Source: Streptomyces sp. NK08204 (GTDB lineage: Bacteria > Actinomycetota > Actinomycetes > Streptomycetales > Streptomycetaceae). From it: a stretch of DNA of 64,000 nucleotides. Made by a program: the position numbers and the translations under genes. Positions 54,935 through 64,000 of the stretch are shown one piece after another (position 1 is the stretch's first letter; every line of letters begins with the position of its first letter). The stretch lies in the NCBI RefSeq assembly GCF_020400585.1, contig NZ_JAINVF010000002.1:541050-605049 (forward strand). The letters are read 5' to 3'. Under the pieces are notes generated by a model that saw only the letters and a list, made by a program, of their open reading frames with translations, was not told the DNA's origin and did no database searches.

Positions 54935-56332
54935 ATGACCTCTCGGCACGCGACCGCCCAGCAGACGACGGACAGCGGCACATGCACGCCCTCTCCCGAC
55001 GCCTCGGCCGGCGAACCCCGGGTCCTGCGCGCACTGGTCGGCATGCTGTCGGCCAACGCGGCGGCCCTGTCGGCCAACCGGGTGCTCTCGATCGCCCTGC
55101 CCTGGTTCGTCCTGACGACGACCGGCAGCGTCGGCAAGACCGGTCTGGTCGCCTTCTGTCAGATCGTCCCGTACGTGATAGCCCAGGCGCTGGCGGGACC
55201 GGTCATCGACCGGGTCGGCCCCAAGCGCATCAGCGTGGCCGGCGACCTGGCCTCCACCGTCGCGACGGCCACCGCCCCGCTGCTCTACCTCACGGGTCAC
55301 CTTTCCTTCGGCCTGCTGCTGGGGCTGCTGGTCGTGGTCGGCGCGGCGGACGGCCCGGCCAACGGAGCCAAGGGCCTCTTCCTGCCGGCGGCCACCCGCG
55401 CCGCCCGGGTTCCGCTGGAACGGGGGACCGGCCTGTCGGCGGCGGTCGAGCGGACCGCGACGACCATCGGACCGGCCATCGCGGGTGTGGTCGTCGCCTC
55501 CTTCGGCAGCCTCTACGCCCTGTGGATCACCGCCTGCCTGTTCGGCGTGTCGGCGCTGGTCATCTCCACCACCCTCAGCGACCCGGTGCCCGAGCCCCAC
55601 GAGACGCCGATCGAGGAGGCCGAGGGCTACCTCTCGCGGCTGCGCCAGGGCGCCGAGTTCCTGCGCGAAGCCAAGCTGCTGCGGTCCATCGTGTGCATGC
55701 TCGCCGCGACCAACCTGCTCGACCAGGCGTTCATGTCCGTACTGCTGCCGGTCTGGGTGAAGGAGACGGGTAACGGCGCGGAGGCCGTTGGTCTGGTGGT
55801 CAGCGTCTTCGCCGCGACGTCGATCCTCGCCGCGCTCGTGGCCGCCGGGGTGGCCGAGCGGCTGCCCCGGCGTGCCGTGTACCTGATCGGCTTCACACTG
55901 GGCGGCGTCCCGCGCTTCGTGGCGATGGCCGCGGGCGCGCCGCTGTGGCTGGTGCTGGCAGTGCTGGCGGTGGGCGGCCTGGGGTCGGGCTTCGTCAATC
56001 CGATCGTGGGGGCCGTGACGTACGAGTTGATCCCCACTCCGCTGCTGGGACGGGTCAAGACGCTGGCGCAGGCCGTCACCTGGGCGGGCATCCCCTTCGG
56101 CGGACTGCTGGGCGCGGGACTGGTGACGGTGGCGGGCACCTCGGGCGCGCTGTGGATCGTCGGCGGTCTCTACCTCGTCGCCATCGGTGTGCCGGCCCTG
56201 AACCGGGAGTGGGCGGGCATGCGCAAGCGTGCGGTGTCCGATGCGGGACCCGCCGGCACCGTGCGGGGGGACGGGAGGGTGGCCGGTACGGCGTCCGTCC
56301 CCGGGGAAGCTGCGGTCAAGGCTGCCGCTTGA
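54935..56332 (+). CDS. MFS exporter
   Basis: 465 residues with about 12 membrane helices (e.g. LVGMLSANAAALSANRVLSIALPWFVL near 34-60; VIDRVGPKRISVAGDL near 90, the MFS DRxGxR loop). A major-facilitator exporter of drugs or metabolites. It is 5 nt after the ArsR-type regulator, so one operon, and 436 bp before the NRPS on the same strand, which hints at resistance or export for that product. ATG 54935 with GAGTGAGAAAG upstream. Confidence 0.9.
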   Translation: MTSRHATAQQTTDSGTCTPSPDASAGEPRVLRALVGMLSANAAALSANRVLSIALPWFVLTTTGSVGKTGLVAFCQIVPYVIAQALAGPVIDRVGPKRISVAGDLASTVATATAPLLYLTGHLSFGLLLGLLVVVGAADGPANGAKGLFLPAATRAARVPLERGTGLSAAVERTATTIGPAIAGVVVASFGSLYALWITACLFGVSALVISTTLSDPVPEPHETPIEEAEGYLSRLRQGAEFLREAKLLRSIVCMLAATNLLDQAFMSVLLPVWVKETGNGAEAVGLVVSVFAATSILAALVAAGVAERLPRRAVYLIGFTLGGVPRFVAMAAGAPLWLVLAVLAVGGLGSGFVNPIVGAVTYELIPTPLLGRVKTLAQAVTWAGIPFGGLLGAGLVTVAGTSGALWIVGGLYLVAIGVPALNREWAGMRKRAVSDAGPAGTVRGDGRVAGTASVPGEAAVKAAA

Positions 56333-56496
56333 CCGGCGGCACGGGACCGGCGCCGGCCGGGCGGTGGACCGCCACCCCGGCCGGCGCCGTTGTCGCGTGT
56401 CCCCCTCCGCCCGGACGCCGACTTCGGCGGGGGCGGGCGTGCTTCCGCCGAAGCGGGCACAGGCGTCCGGGCCGGAAGCGCGTGAGCGTCCCCGCC

Positions 56497-56674
56497 CGAC
56501 GGACAGCAGTGGCCCCGTCCGACGGGCAGCAAGGGGCTCGTCTGACGGGCAGCAAGGGGCTCGTCTGACGGGCAGCAAGGGGCTCGTCCGACGGGCGCAA
56601 GGGGCTCGTCCGACGAGCAGTGGTGAGCCCTTCCGACGGGCAGAAGTGTCCACGTCCGGCGGGCAGAAGTAACC
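56497..56674 (+). repeat. 23-bp tandem repeat array, about 7.5 copies
   Basis: Units of the type CGACGGGCAGCAAGGGGCTCGTC repeat at 56497, 56520, 56543, 56566, 56589 (22 bp), 56611 and 56634, with a partial unit to 56674. The middle three are almost identical, the ends diverge. It sits in the 436-bp gap 56333-56768 between the MFS gene and the NRPS gene; that gap holds no coding gene I can support. Not a CRISPR: no spacers. Confidence 0.85.
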
Positions 56675-56680
56675 AGTTAC
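56669..56680. promoter_or_regulatory. Palindrome GTAACCAGTTAC before the NRPS
   Basis: GTAAC-CA-GTTAC, a 5-bp inverted repeat at the end of the tandem array, 89 nt before the NRPS start; the only AT-rich symmetry in this leader and so a possible operator. Confidence 0.35.
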
Positions 56681-56768
56681 CTCTCCAAGATCGCTCTGCG
56701 AGCATCGGATTCGACTGAGTTTCCGAGGGGTTTTCGCGAACGGTCGGCGACGAGGAACTGGTGGACAC

Positions 56769-59700
56769 ATGACGACGAATCCGATGATGGCCGCGGCCTC
56801 CGGCCGAGTGGCCGAGCAGGGCGGTTTCTCCCCTGCGGAAGCCCGTATTGCGGCAGTGTGGAATGCGCTGCTCGGCACCGAGGTGACCGCGGCGGACGAC
56901 GAATTCTTCCGGCTGGGGGGAACCCGCCCGCAGGCGGCGGAAATGGCCCGCCGGATCGCGGAGGAATTCGGTTCGGAATTCGGCGCGGAACCACTGCCGG
57001 AGCCGTTGACGGTGCGGGCGGTGGCGTCGTTCCTCGCAAAGGAGGCCCTGCAACGGGCCCGTCGGCTGTTCGAGTCGGCCGACTTCGACGCCGAGGACGC
57101 CGCGGACACCATGGACGCGCTGGTGGCGGCCGGGGCTCCGGACGACGGTCCGGTCATCCCCCGCGCGCCCCGGGACGGGCGTCTGCTGCCGCTGTCGTTC
57201 GCGCAGCACCGACTGTGGTTCCTCGACCAGTTGGAGCCCGGCCGGGCCGAGTACCTGATCCCCATGGGACTGCGCATCCGCGGCCCGCTGGACGTCCCGG
57301 CGCTGCGTGCGTCGCTGTCGGAGCTGGTGGCTCGGCACGAGGTGCTGCGCACGCGCTTCATCACCGACGCGGACGGCAGTCCCGGCCAGGTCGTCGACCC
57401 GCCCCGGCCGCTGCCGGTCGCCGTTCACGACCTGCGGTCCGTCACCGGGGAGGCCGCGCGCGAGGAGGCGGCCACCGCGCTCGTGGACACCGAGGGCTTC
57501 CGTCCGATGGACCTCGCCACCGGACCGATGGTGCGCGCGCTGCTGCTCCGGCTGGCCGACGACGAGCACCTGCTTTCCCTGACGGTACATCACATCGCTT
57601 TCGACGGCTGGTCCGTGGGGGTGCTGTCCCGGGAGCTGGCCGCGCTGTACGGCGCGCGGGTCGCGGGCACGGCCGCAGGTCTGTCCGATCCGCCCCTCCA
57701 GTACGCCGATTTCGCGGTCTGGCAGCGCCAGTGGTTCGCCGGCGAGGTGCTGGCCGAGCAACTGGACTACTGGCGCGGCCGGCTGGCCGGTACCGAACCG
57801 CTGGAGCTGCCCACCGACCGCCGGCGCCCGGCGCGGCGCAGCGGCAAGGGCGCCATGCTCACCTTCCGCGTGCCGGCGCAGACCGCCGACGGTGCCCGCA
57901 GGCTCTCCAAGGAGACGGGCGCGAGCCTGTTCATGACGCTGCTGGCGGTCTTCCAGGTGGTGCTGTCGCGCTACAGCGGCCAGGAGGACATCGCGGTCGG
58001 CACCCCGATCGCGGGCCGTAACCGCGCCGAGATCGAGAACATGATCGGCTTCTTCGTGAACACGTTGGTCATGCGGACCGACCTGTCCGGCGACCCGACG
58101 TTCACCGAGTTGCTCGACCGGGTCAAGGACACCGCGCTCGGCGCCTACGACCACCAGGACCTGCCCTTCGAACGCCTGGTGGAGGAGCTGGCGCCGCAGC
58201 GCGACCTGTCGCGCAATCCACTGTTCCAGACGATGTTCGTCCTCCAGAACACCCCGGACAGCCGGTCGTGGGAACTGCCGGGCCTGACCGTGCGCCAGCT
58301 CGACGTGGCGGCCCAGGACTCCAAGTTCGACTTCACCTTCTACACCACCGAGGCCGCCGACGGCGCTCTGGACGGCACCGTCGTGTACTCCACCGACCTG
58401 TTCGACGAGGCCACGATGGTGCGCCTCGCCGGGCACTTCGAGACGCTGCTGGCCGCCGCCTGCGCCACCCCGGGCGCCCGGCTGTCCGAGCTGCCGATGC
58501 TGACCGACGACGAGCGGCGGACGATCCTCGGCGCGTGGAACGGCGCCGACACCGACGCCCCGGACACGGTGACCGTGACCCGGCTGATCGAGGAGCGGGC
58601 CGCCCGCCACCCCGACGCACCGGCCGTGACGTGCGGCACCGACCGGCTGACCTACCGACAGCTCGACGAGCGGGCCGAGTGGATCGCCGGCCGGCTGCGC
58701 GAGCGCGGTGCCGGGCCGGGCACCCTGGTCGGGGTGTGCCTGGACCGCGGTACGGACATGGTGTGCGCGCTGCTCGGCATCCACAAGTCGGGGGCGGCGT
58801 ACGTGCCGCTCGATCCGGCGTACCCCACGGACAGGCTCGCCTACATGGTCGAGGACAGCGGCGCCCCGCTGGTCGTCACCCAGGCAGCGCACACCGGCCG
58901 CCTGCCCGCCCGTACACCGACGCTGCTGCTGGACGGCTCCTGGACGGAGCGGCCGTACACCGCCTCCGCCGGTCCGGTGGCGCAGGCCGGCCCGGACGAC
59001 GTGGCCTACGTGATCTACACCAGTGGCTCCACCGGCCGTCCCAAGGGTGTGCAGATCACCCATGGCGCGCTGCGTGCGCGGATGCGGGAGACCTGCCGGG
59101 AGCTGGGGCTCACGTCCGAGGACCGGGTCCTGCAGTTCGCGTCGATCGCGTTCGACTCGTCGGTGGGCCAGATGTTCGCCCCGCTCGTCTCCGGGGCCTG
59201 CCTGGTGCTGCGCGACGACGCCTGGGACCCGGGCCGGCTGGCGGCGGCGCTGCGCGAGCACCGGGTGACGGTGGCGTGGCTCACCCCGTCGGCGTTCGGG
59301 GCGCTGGCCGCCGACCTGGACGGGCCGGAGGCGCTGGGCCCCGAGCTGCGGCTGGTCCGGCTCGGTGGCGAGGCGCTCCAGCGGGAGCAGGTCCGGCAGT
59401 GGTTCCGGCACTGCGCGGTGCCCCTGGTCAACGGGTACGGGCCCACGGAGGCCGCGCAGGAGGCGACGACCGCCACGATCACCGGCCCCGTCGACCGGGT
59501 GCCGATCGGCCGGCCGGTCGCCAACGCGAAGGTGTTCGTGGTCGACCGCCACGGCCGGCCGGTGCCGGTGGGCGTGCCGGGCGAGATGTGGATCGGCTGC
59601 CCCGGACTGGCCCGCGGCTATCTGAACCGGCCCGAGCTGACCGACGAGAAATTCACCGTCGTGGACGTGGACGGCACGCCGCGGCGCGTCTACCGCACCG

Positions 59701-62700
59701 GCGACCTCGCCCGGTGGCTGCCCGACGGGCGGCTGGAGTTCGTGGGCCGCGCCGACAACCAGGTCAAGCTGCGCGGTTACCGCATCGAACCGGGCGAGAT
59801 CGAGACGGCCCTGCTCGCCCACCCCGCGGTCACCGGTGCCGCCGTGGTGCTGCGCGAGGACGTTCCCGGCGTGCAGAGGCTGGTGGCGTACGTGGTGCCC
59901 GTGGGCCCCCTCGACGCGAGCGCGCTGCGCGCCCACCTCCGGCGCGACCTGCCGGACTACATGGTGCCCGCGGCGTTCGTGCCGCTCGAGAGCATCCCGC
60001 TCACCCCGAACGGCAAGACGGACCGCCGGGCGCTGCCCGCCCCGGCCGCCGACCGGTCCGGGCTGGACGCCGCGTACACCGCGCCGCGCACGGACACCGA
60101 ACGCACGGTGACCGAGGTGTGGTCCGAGGTGCTGGGCGTCGACCGGGTCGGCGTGCACGACGACTTCTTCGCGCTGGGCGGGCATTCACTGCTGGCCACC
60201 CAGGTCGCGTCGCGGCTGCGCCGGCGGCTGGGTGCCGATGTGCCGGTGCGCACGCTGTTCAGCGCGCCGACCCCGGCGCTGCTGGCAGCGGCCGTGACGG
60301 AGCCGGCCGGCACCGGCGCGGGCCGCATCCCGTCCGCGCCGCGCGGCAGCGGCTCGCTGCCGCTCAGCTTCGCCCAGCAACGGCTCTGGTTCCTCGACCA
60401 GCTGGAGCCGGGCCGGGCCGAGTACCTGCTGCCCTTCGCCTTCCGCGTCCGCGGCCCCCTGGACGTGGACGCCCTGAACGCCGCGTTCACCGCGGTGGTG
60501 GCGCGCCACGAGGTCCTGCGCACCCGGTACGGCACGGACGCGACGGGCTCCCCGGCGCAGCTGATCGACCCGGCACAGCCGGTGCGGATGCTGGTACGGG
60601 ACCTGCGCGGGGCCGGTGACGCCGCCGCCCGCGAGGACGCCCTGACCAGGGTGCTGCGGGAGGACGCACTACGACCGGTCGACCTCGGAACCGGACCGGT
60701 GCTGCGCGCGCTGCTGGTGCGGCTGGCCGACGAGGAGTGCGTCCTGGCGGTCACCGTGCACCACATCGCCTTCGACGGCTGGTCGGTGGGCGTGCTGGTG
60801 CGCGAGCTGTCCGCGCGGTACGCGGAAGCCGTCGCGGACCGGTCCGGCACGGCCGGGCCCGATCCGCTGCCGGTGCAGTACGCCGACTACGCGGTGTGGC
60901 AGCGCGCCTGGCTGTCCGGTGCGCCGCTGGAACGGCAACTCGCCTACTGGCGAGATCGGCTGGACGGCCTGGAGCCGCTGGAGTTGCCGACCGATCACCC
61001 GCGGCCGGCCGAGCGCGGCGGACGGGGCGAGGTGGTCCGGTTCTCGGTGCCCGCCGAGGTCGCCGCCCGTGCCCGCGCGGTGTCCGCCGAGAACGGCACC
61101 AGCCTCTTCATGACCCTGCTGGCGGTCTTCCAGCTGCTCCTGGCCCGCTACAGCGGGCAGCGGGACATCGCGGTGGGCACCCCGATCGCCGGCCGCAACC
61201 ACGCCGAGACCGAGGACCTCATCGGCTGCTTCGTCAACACCCTCGTCCTGCGCACCGACCTGTCCGGCGACCCCGCCTTCACCGAGCTCCTGGACCGGGT
61301 CAAGGACACCGCGCTCGGCGCCTACGACCACCAGGACCTGCCCTTCGAACGCCTCGTGGAGGAACTCGCCCCCGACCGCGACCTCTCCCGCAATCCCCTG
61401 TTCCAGACGATGTTCGCGCTGCAGAACACACCGGGCGCAGACGCCTGGAACCTGCCGGACCTGTCGGCGGAACCCGTCGAAACCCCCGTCCGGGACGCCA
61501 AGTTCGACCTGTCGATGTACCTCGCGGAGGCGGCGGACGGCACGCTGGACGGCGCCATGGTCTACGCGGACGACCTGTTCACCGAGCACACCGCGCACCG
61601 CCTGGTCGGCCACTTCACCAACCTGCTGGCCGCGGCCACGGCCCGTCCGCACAGCGCGCTGTCCGAGGTCGAGATGCTGGACGCGGTGGAGCGGCACCGC
61701 ATCCTCGCCGAGTGGAACGACACCGCCGCACCCGTCCCGGCGACGACACTGCACGGGCTGTTCGAGCAGCGGGCGGCACAGGACCCGGACGCGGTCGCCG
61801 TCGTCTGCGGCTCGGAAAGCCTGACATACCGTCAACTCGATGAGCGGGCCAACCGCCTGGCCCACCGGCTGCGCGCCGTGCCGGGCATCGGTGCGGACGT
61901 ACCCGTGGGCGTCTGCCTGGAACGCTCACCCGCCATGGTCTGGACGCTGCTGGGCATCCTGAAGGCCGGTGCCGCCTACGTCCCGCTCGACCCGGAGCAC
62001 CCGGCGGACCGGCTGGCGTACCTGGTGGCGGACTCCGGCGCGCCGCTGATCGTCACCGACACCGCGCACGCCGCCCTGTTGCCGGAGGGCCCGGACCTGC
62101 TGGCCGTGGACCGGCCCGCCGACCTGCCGGACACCCTGCCCACGAACGCGCCGGAACCCGTCACGGACCCCGGTGACCTGTGCTACCTGATCTACACCAG
62201 CGGCTCCACGGGCCGCCCGAAGGGCGTCCGCATCGAACACCGCGGAGTGGTCAACTACCTGGCCGGCATGCAGCACGCCTTCCCGCTCGCTCCGGGCGAG
62301 GGCTTCCTCCAGGCCACGCCGCTGTCCTTCGACGTGTCGGCGTACGAGATCTTCTGGCCCCTGTGGCAGGGCGCCAGGGTCGTGCTGGTGCCCGGCACCG
62401 ACCGGCTCGACATGGCCGAGGTGTCCCGCCTGATGCGTGCCCACCGCGTGGTCGGCCTGCACTTCGTGCCGAGCCTGCTGGACCTGTTCGTCTCCCGGGT
62501 ACGGCCCGGGGACTGCACGCACCTGCGGTACGCCTTCGCCAGCGGCGAGCCGCTCCAGCCGACGCTGGTGAGCCGATTCACCGAGCGCTTCCCCGGTGAC
62601 CTCGTCAACCTGTACGGCGCCACCGAGGTCTCGGTGGACACGACGTACTGGCGGGCCTCGCGCACGGACCCGGCCGGACCGGTCCTCGCGGGCCGTCCCA

Positions 62701-63512
62701 TGGTCAACCAGACCGTGTACGTCCTGGACCCGGACCGCCGTCCCGTGCCCGCCGGTGTGCTGGGCGAGGTGTACCTCGGTGGCGACAGCGTCGGGCGCGG
62801 CTACCACCAGCGGCCCGACCTCACCGCCGAGCGTTTCGTCGCCGACCCGTTCCGTGGCGGCCGGATGTACCGCACGGGCGACCTCGGCCGGTTCACCGCG
62901 GCCGGCGAACTGGACCTGCTGGGACGCGTCGACCGCCAGGTGAAGCTGCGCGGCGTCCGGGTCGAACTCGGCGAGATCGAGGCGACCCTGCTCACCCACG
63001 GTGCGGTCGGGGTGTGCGCGGTGGTGGTCCGGGAGGACACACCCGGCGACAAGCGGCTGATCGCCTACTGCGTGCCCGCGCCCGGCGGCACGGTGGACGT
63101 CGGCGTGCTGCGTGAGTGGGCCGCCGAACGCCTGCCGCGCGCCATGATGCCGTCGGCGTTCGTGATCCTTCCGGAACTGCCGCTCAACCGGAACGGCAAG
63201 GTCGACCACGCGGCCCTGCCCGCTCCCGGGAGCGACGGCGACAGCACGGCCGGATACACCGCGCCGAGGGACGAGATCGAGGCGGAGATCGCCGGGATCG
63301 TGGCCGCCGTGCTCGGCGTCGAACGCGTGGGGATACACGAGAGCTTCTTCGAAGCGGGCGGACATTCCCTGCTCGCCATCCAGCTCGTCAATCAGGTGGA
63401 GTCGGCGACCGGAGTACGCATCGGCCTGCGCCGCCTTTTCCAGTCGCCGACCGTCATCGGCATCAAGCAACAGCTCATCGAATTGTTCGACGCGCAGGAA
63501 CAGGATTCCTGA
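56769..63512 (+). CDS. Two-module NRPS with an N-terminal pseudo-carrier domain
   Basis: 2247 residues: a carrier-like domain (about 18-75), then condensation (HHIAFDGW near 274), adenylation (YTSGSTGRPKG near 748; GYGPTE near 890), carrier 1 (GGHS, Ser near 1140), condensation 2 (HHIAFDGW near 1331), adenylation 2 (YTSGSTG near 1808), and carrier 2 (GGHS near 2200). No epimerase, methyltransferase or thioesterase, so the peptide passes on, likely to the next NRPS. Pocket residues read by eye against PheA: A1 D-S-G-W-V-L-G-Q-E-K (no clear match) and A2 D-V-Y-H-A-A-L-V-D-K, nearest to Ser or diaminopropionate types. The first carrier has LGGTRPQ instead of GGHS, so Arg replaces the phosphopantetheine Ser. 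ATG 56769. Confidence 0.95.
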   Translation: MTTNPMMAAASGRVAEQGGFSPAEARIAAVWNALLGTEVTAADDEFFRLGGTRPQAAEMARRIAEEFGSEFGAEPLPEPLTVRAVASFLAKEALQRARRLFESADFDAEDAADTMDALVAAGAPDDGPVIPRAPRDGRLLPLSFAQHRLWFLDQLEPGRAEYLIPMGLRIRGPLDVPALRASLSELVARHEVLRTRFITDADGSPGQVVDPPRPLPVAVHDLRSVTGEAAREEAATALVDTEGFRPMDLATGPMVRALLLRLADDEHLLSLTVHHIAFDGWSVGVLSRELAALYGARVAGTAAGLSDPPLQYADFAVWQRQWFAGEVLAEQLDYWRGRLAGTEPLELPTDRRRPARRSGKGAMLTFRVPAQTADGARRLSKETGASLFMTLLAVFQVVLSRYSGQEDIAVGTPIAGRNRAEIENMIGFFVNTLVMRTDLSGDPTFTELLDRVKDTALGAYDHQDLPFERLVEELAPQRDLSRNPLFQTMFVLQNTPDSRSWELPGLTVRQLDVAAQDSKFDFTFYTTEAADGALDGTVVYSTDLFDEATMVRLAGHFETLLAAACATPGARLSELPMLTDDERRTILGAWNGADTDAPDTVTVTRLIEERAARHPDAPAVTCGTDRLTYRQLDERAEWIAGRLRERGAGPGTLVGVCLDRGTDMVCALLGIHKSGAAYVPLDPAYPTDRLAYMVEDSGAPLVVTQAAHTGRLPARTPTLLLDGSWTERPYTASAGPVAQAGPDDVAYVIYTSGSTGRPKGVQITHGALRARMRETCRELGLTSEDRVLQFASIAFDSSVGQMFAPLVSGACLVLRDDAWDPGRLAAALREHRVTVAWLTPSAFGALAADLDGPEALGPELRLVRLGGEALQREQVRQWFRHCAVPLVNGYGPTEAAQEATTATITGPVDRVPIGRPVANAKVFVVDRHGRPVPVGVPGEMWIGCPGLARGYLNRPELTDEKFTVVDVDGTPRRVYRTGDLARWLPDGRLEFVGRADNQVKLRGYRIEPGEIETALLAHPAVTGAAVVLREDVPGVQRLVAYVVPVGPLDASALRAHLRRDLPDYMVPAAFVPLESIPLTPNGKTDRRALPAPAADRSGLDAAYTAPRTDTERTVTEVWSEVLGVDRVGVHDDFFALGGHSLLATQVASRLRRRLGADVPVRTLFSAPTPALLAAAVTEPAGTGAGRIPSAPRGSGSLPLSFAQQRLWFLDQLEPGRAEYLLPFAFRVRGPLDVDALNAAFTAVVARHEVLRTRYGTDATGSPAQLIDPAQPVRMLVRDLRGAGDAAAREDALTRVLREDALRPVDLGTGPVLRALLVRLADEECVLAVTVHHIAFDGWSVGVLVRELSARYAEAVADRSGTAGPDPLPVQYADYAVWQRAWLSGAPLERQLAYWRDRLDGLEPLELPTDHPRPAERGGRGEVVRFSVPAEVAARARAVSAENGTSLFMTLLAVFQLLLARYSGQRDIAVGTPIAGRNHAETEDLIGCFVNTLVLRTDLSGDPAFTELLDRVKDTALGAYDHQDLPFERLVEELAPDRDLSRNPLFQTMFALQNTPGADAWNLPDLSAEPVETPVRDAKFDLSMYLAEAADGTLDGAMVYADDLFTEHTAHRLVGHFTNLLAAATARPHSALSEVEMLDAVERHRILAEWNDTAAPVPATTLHGLFEQRAAQDPDAVAVVCGSESLTYRQLDERANRLAHRLRAVPGIGADVPVGVCLERSPAMVWTLLGILKAGAAYVPLDPEHPADRLAYLVADSGAPLIVTDTAHAALLPEGPDLLAVDRPADLPDTLPTNAPEPVTDPGDLCYLIYTSGSTGRPKGVRIEHRGVVNYLAGMQHAFPLAPGEGFLQATPLSFDVSAYEIFWPLWQGARVVLVPGTDRLDMAEVSRLMRAHRVVGLHFVPSLLDLFVSRVRPGDCTHLRYAFASGEPLQPTLVSRFTERFPGDLVNLYGATEVSVDTTYWRASRTDPAGPVLAGRPMVNQTVYVLDPDRRPVPAGVLGEVYLGGDSVGRGYHQRPDLTAERFVADPFRGGRMYRTGDLGRFTAAGELDLLGRVDRQVKLRGVRVELGEIEATLLTHGAVGVCAVVVREDTPGDKRLIAYCVPAPGGTVDVGVLREWAAERLPRAMMPSAFVILPELPLNRNGKVDHAALPAPGSDGDSTAGYTAPRDEIEAEIAGIVAAVLGVERVGIHESFFEAGGHSLLAIQLVNQVESATGVRIGLRRLFQSPTVIGIKQQLIELFDAQEQDS

Positions 63513-63559
63513 ACCAGCGGCCCATTGCCCACGCGACAAGACGAAGAGGACGGAACATC

Positions 63560-64000
63560 ATGGGCGAGAATTCGGTCGAGGCACGGCTGCTGTCCCGCAT
63601 GCGGCGTCGTGCGGAAGCGGCCCGGATCGTCACCACTGACCGGGAGGCCGGGCCGCTGCCGCTGTCGTTCGCGCAGCAGCGGCTGTGGTTCCTGGACCGG
63701 TTGACGCCGGACAGCGCGGAGTACCTGGTGCCGACGGTGCTGCGGGTGCGCGGCGCGCTGGACGTCACCGCGCTGGGCACGGCGCTGTCAGGTCTGGTGG
63801 CCCGGCACGAGGTGCTGCGGACGGCGTTCCCGGCGGACGACAAGGGCACACCGCGGCAGGTGATCACCGCACCCTGGCCGGTGGAGGTCACCGTCCACGA
63901 CCTGCGGGCCGAGGCGGAGGCGGAGACCCGCGCGGGCGAGGTGCTGCGCGCCGAGGCCACGCGGCCGTTCGACCTGGACACCGGCCGACTCCTGCGGGCC
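63560..64000 (+). CDS. Second NRPS, condensation domain, runs off window
   Basis: 147 residues visible and open to the window end. MGENSVEARLLSRMRRRAEAARIVTTDREAGP is followed by a condensation-domain start (LPLSFAQQRLWFLDRLTPDSAEYLVP) and ARHEVLRTAF. The HHxxxDG active site is beyond the edge. ATG 63560 with AAGAGGACGG upstream, 47 nt after the first NRPS stop; it likely receives the dipeptide from carrier 2 of that protein. The first ~33 residues may be a docking segment. Confidence 0.88.
   Translation, partial: MGENSVEARLLSRMRRRAEAARIVTTDREAGPLPLSFAQQRLWFLDRLTPDSAEYLVPTVLRVRGALDVTALGTALSGLVARHEVLRTAFPADDKGTPRQVITAPWPVEVTVHDLRAEAEAETRAGEVLRAEATRPFDLDTGRLLRA

Noticed and set aside
56497..56674. 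Tandem array considered as a CRISPR
   Set aside because: Units are contiguous with no unique spacers and no cas genes nearby.
56316..60185. A long minus-strand open frame opposite the NRPS
   Set aside because: Low-complexity His/Gly/Arg-rich translation antisense to a fully conserved NRPS; no motif.

Overview
The window is high-GC actinobacterial DNA and almost certainly a Streptomyces chromosome. The evidence is a strong third-position G/C bias, many GTG starts, GGAGG-type ribosome sites, and typical Streptomyces gene families: SPW-repeat protein, DUF5955, MmyB-type XRE regulator, paired SNF2/SWIM genes, an auxiliary tryptophanyl-tRNA synthetase, and an AllR/allantoin cluster. I found no rRNA, tRNA or CRISPR array.

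Layout. 1-4.5 kb: purine degradation (5-hydroxyisourate hydrolase cut by the window edge, urate oxidase, an 8-oxoguanine-type deaminase, an NCS2 purine permease). 4.6-15.6 kb: mixed housekeeping and unknown genes (TMEM175-type channel, AraC and HxlR regulators, thioesterase, histidine phosphatase, AlaA-like aminotransferase, a VWA surface pair, a NUDIX protein with an unknown membrane protein). 15.7-18.8 kb: two divergent NIS (IucA/IucC) siderophore synthetases. 18.9-23 kb: luciferase-like oxidoreductase, XRE regulator, then an attenuator-controlled auxiliary tryptophanyl-tRNA synthetase followed by a HipA-like kinase. 23-29.7 kb: the allantoin cluster (malate synthase, AllR-type IclR repressor, allantoinase, allantoicase). 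With the first region it would take urate to allantoate, ureidoglycolate and urea, with glyoxylate entering malate. 29.8-33.2 kb: SDR, AIM24-like, RibD-like and EamA genes. 33.2-33.9 kb: a scar with resolvase and flavoprotein remnants. 33.9-40.7 kb: a sugar or inositol locus (IolG-like dehydrogenase, GntR regulator, ribose-type ABC transporter, ROK kinase) with two identical GntR operator candidates. 40.8-46 kb: a frameshifted SNF2 helicase and its SWIM partner. 46.3-53.6 kb: stress-type genes (SPW, DUF488, YbdK-like ligase, hemerythrin, ferritin-like, acidic peptide, DUF1360, Rieske), two with SigB-like promoter sequences. 53.7-56.3 kb: a decayed permease, then an ArsR-type regulator and MFS exporter behind a perfect 16-bp inverted repeat. 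56.5-64 kb: a 23-bp tandem repeat array, a two-module NRPS, and the start of a second NRPS running off the window.

The strongest observations are these: a textbook trp-leader attenuator before trpS followed by a HipA-like kinase; an NRPS that begins with a carrier-like domain lacking its phosphopantetheine serine; a 180-bp MITE-like element whose terminal repeat supplies the stop codon of the allantoin repressor; shared operator motifs for the AllR-, GntR- and HxlR-type regulators; a one-base frameshift splitting the SNF2 helicase; and the degenerate recombinase scar. Functions come from recognising protein families and motifs by eye; no database search was run.
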